Part shown: one piece after another, positions 5,935 through 6,143 of the stretch
Numbering within the stretch: the stretch's first letter is position 1
Layout of the letters: each line of letters opens with the position of its first letter
Assembly: GCA_030748365.1 (NCBI GenBank)
Contig: JASMME010000024.1
Location: forward strand, 5,340 to 11,482
Length of the DNA: 6,143 nt
Direction of reading: 5' to 3'
Source of the DNA: Lutibacter sp.
GTDB taxonomy: Bacteria > Bacteroidota > Bacteroidia > Flavobacteriales > Flavobacteriaceae
Program-made: the position numbers and the translations under genes
Notes under the pieces: generated by a model
Database searches by the model: none
What the model saw: the letters and a program-made list of their open reading frames with translations, nothing else
What the model was told of the DNA's origin: nothing

Positions 5935-6143
5935 ATGGTAGAAAGCCTAAAATACAACACCCAAATAGACGCAGTAATTACATGGGTTGATGGGAATGAT
6001 GAAAGGCATAAAAAAAAAATGTTGCCTTTTATTGAAGAAAAAGGCTTGTTAAATTTAAAAGAATTTAGAACTAGATTTGATCAAGTTGATGAGATAAAGT
6101 TCACAGTAGATTCAATCTTAAAATTTGCGCCATTTATTAGGAA
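5935..6143 (+). CDS. Stealth-family sugar-phosphate transferase, 5' part only
   Basis: The frame is open from the ATG to the window edge, giving the first 69 residues of a longer protein. Residues 11-22 (IDAVITWVDGND) are the conserved Stealth CR1 motif. Residues 45-69 (RTRFDQVDEIKFTVDSILKFAPFIR) match the start of CR2, the RxRxxDELRYSLRSIxKYAPWIR type. Stealth proteins are hexose- or N-acetylhexosamine-1-phosphate transferases related to the capsule polymerases of Neisseria and to the eukaryotic GlcNAc-1-phosphotransferase. They build phosphodiester-linked glycans from nucleotide sugars in the cytoplasm. The gene starts 69 bases after the ATP-grasp stop and is probably in the same operon. 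A run of ten A (6010-6019) encodes three lysines and the first base of Met29. No Shine-Dalgarno is present. Full Stealth proteins are usually over 300 residues, so most of the gene lies outside the window. Confidence 0.85.
   Translation, partial: MVESLKYNTQIDAVITWVDGNDERHKKKMLPFIEEKGLLNLKEFRTRFDQVDEIKFTVDSILKFAPFIR

Overview
The window looks like a chromosome segment from a member of the Bacteroidota, most probably a marine-type Flavobacteriaceae. The evidence is threefold. Two promoters match the Bacteroidota sigma-A consensus (TTTG, about 19 nt, TAnnTTTG). No Shine-Dalgarno sequence precedes any start. The gene content is typical: periplasmic M16 peptidase pairs, an L21 with a C-terminal extension, and a TupA-like ATP-grasp gene next to a Stealth-type gene. 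The genus cannot be told from the sequence.

Layout. Positions 17-3605 on the minus strand carry two exported M16-family proteins. The first gene transcribed (2289-3605) has an intact HxxEH zinc motif but no recognisable Arg/Tyr pair. The second (17-2071) has SLLGS in place of HxxEH, keeps the Arg/Tyr pair and ends in an extra LolA-like domain. The two look like the catalytic and non-catalytic halves of one heteromeric periplasmic protease. A 325-base divergent intergenic region (3606-3930) holds a good promoter for rplU and a weaker candidate for the peptidase genes. Positions 3931-4751 on the plus strand are rplU-rpmA (ribosomal proteins bL21 and bL27). This bL21 has an Ala/Lys-rich linker and a Rho_N/SAP-like helical domain at its C-terminus. 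The pair is closed by a strong, perfectly symmetric intrinsic terminator (4770-4813).

After the terminator the character of the DNA changes. It becomes clearly AT-richer, and from 4951 it carries what looks like the start of a surface-polysaccharide locus: a TupA-like ATP-grasp protein, then the first 69 codons of a Stealth-family sugar-phosphate transferase that runs off the right edge. A 25-bp palindrome precedes the ATP-grasp promoter. A hairpin with a third, competing arm lies between the two polysaccharide genes, and an A10 tract lies inside the Stealth gene. These are possible control points.

I see no wholly new system. The most interesting points are the complementary loss of motifs in the M16 pair, the L21-Rho_N/SAP fusion, and the regulatory-looking structures at the head of the polysaccharide locus. 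No tRNA, rRNA, CRISPR array, insertion sequence or attachment site was seen.
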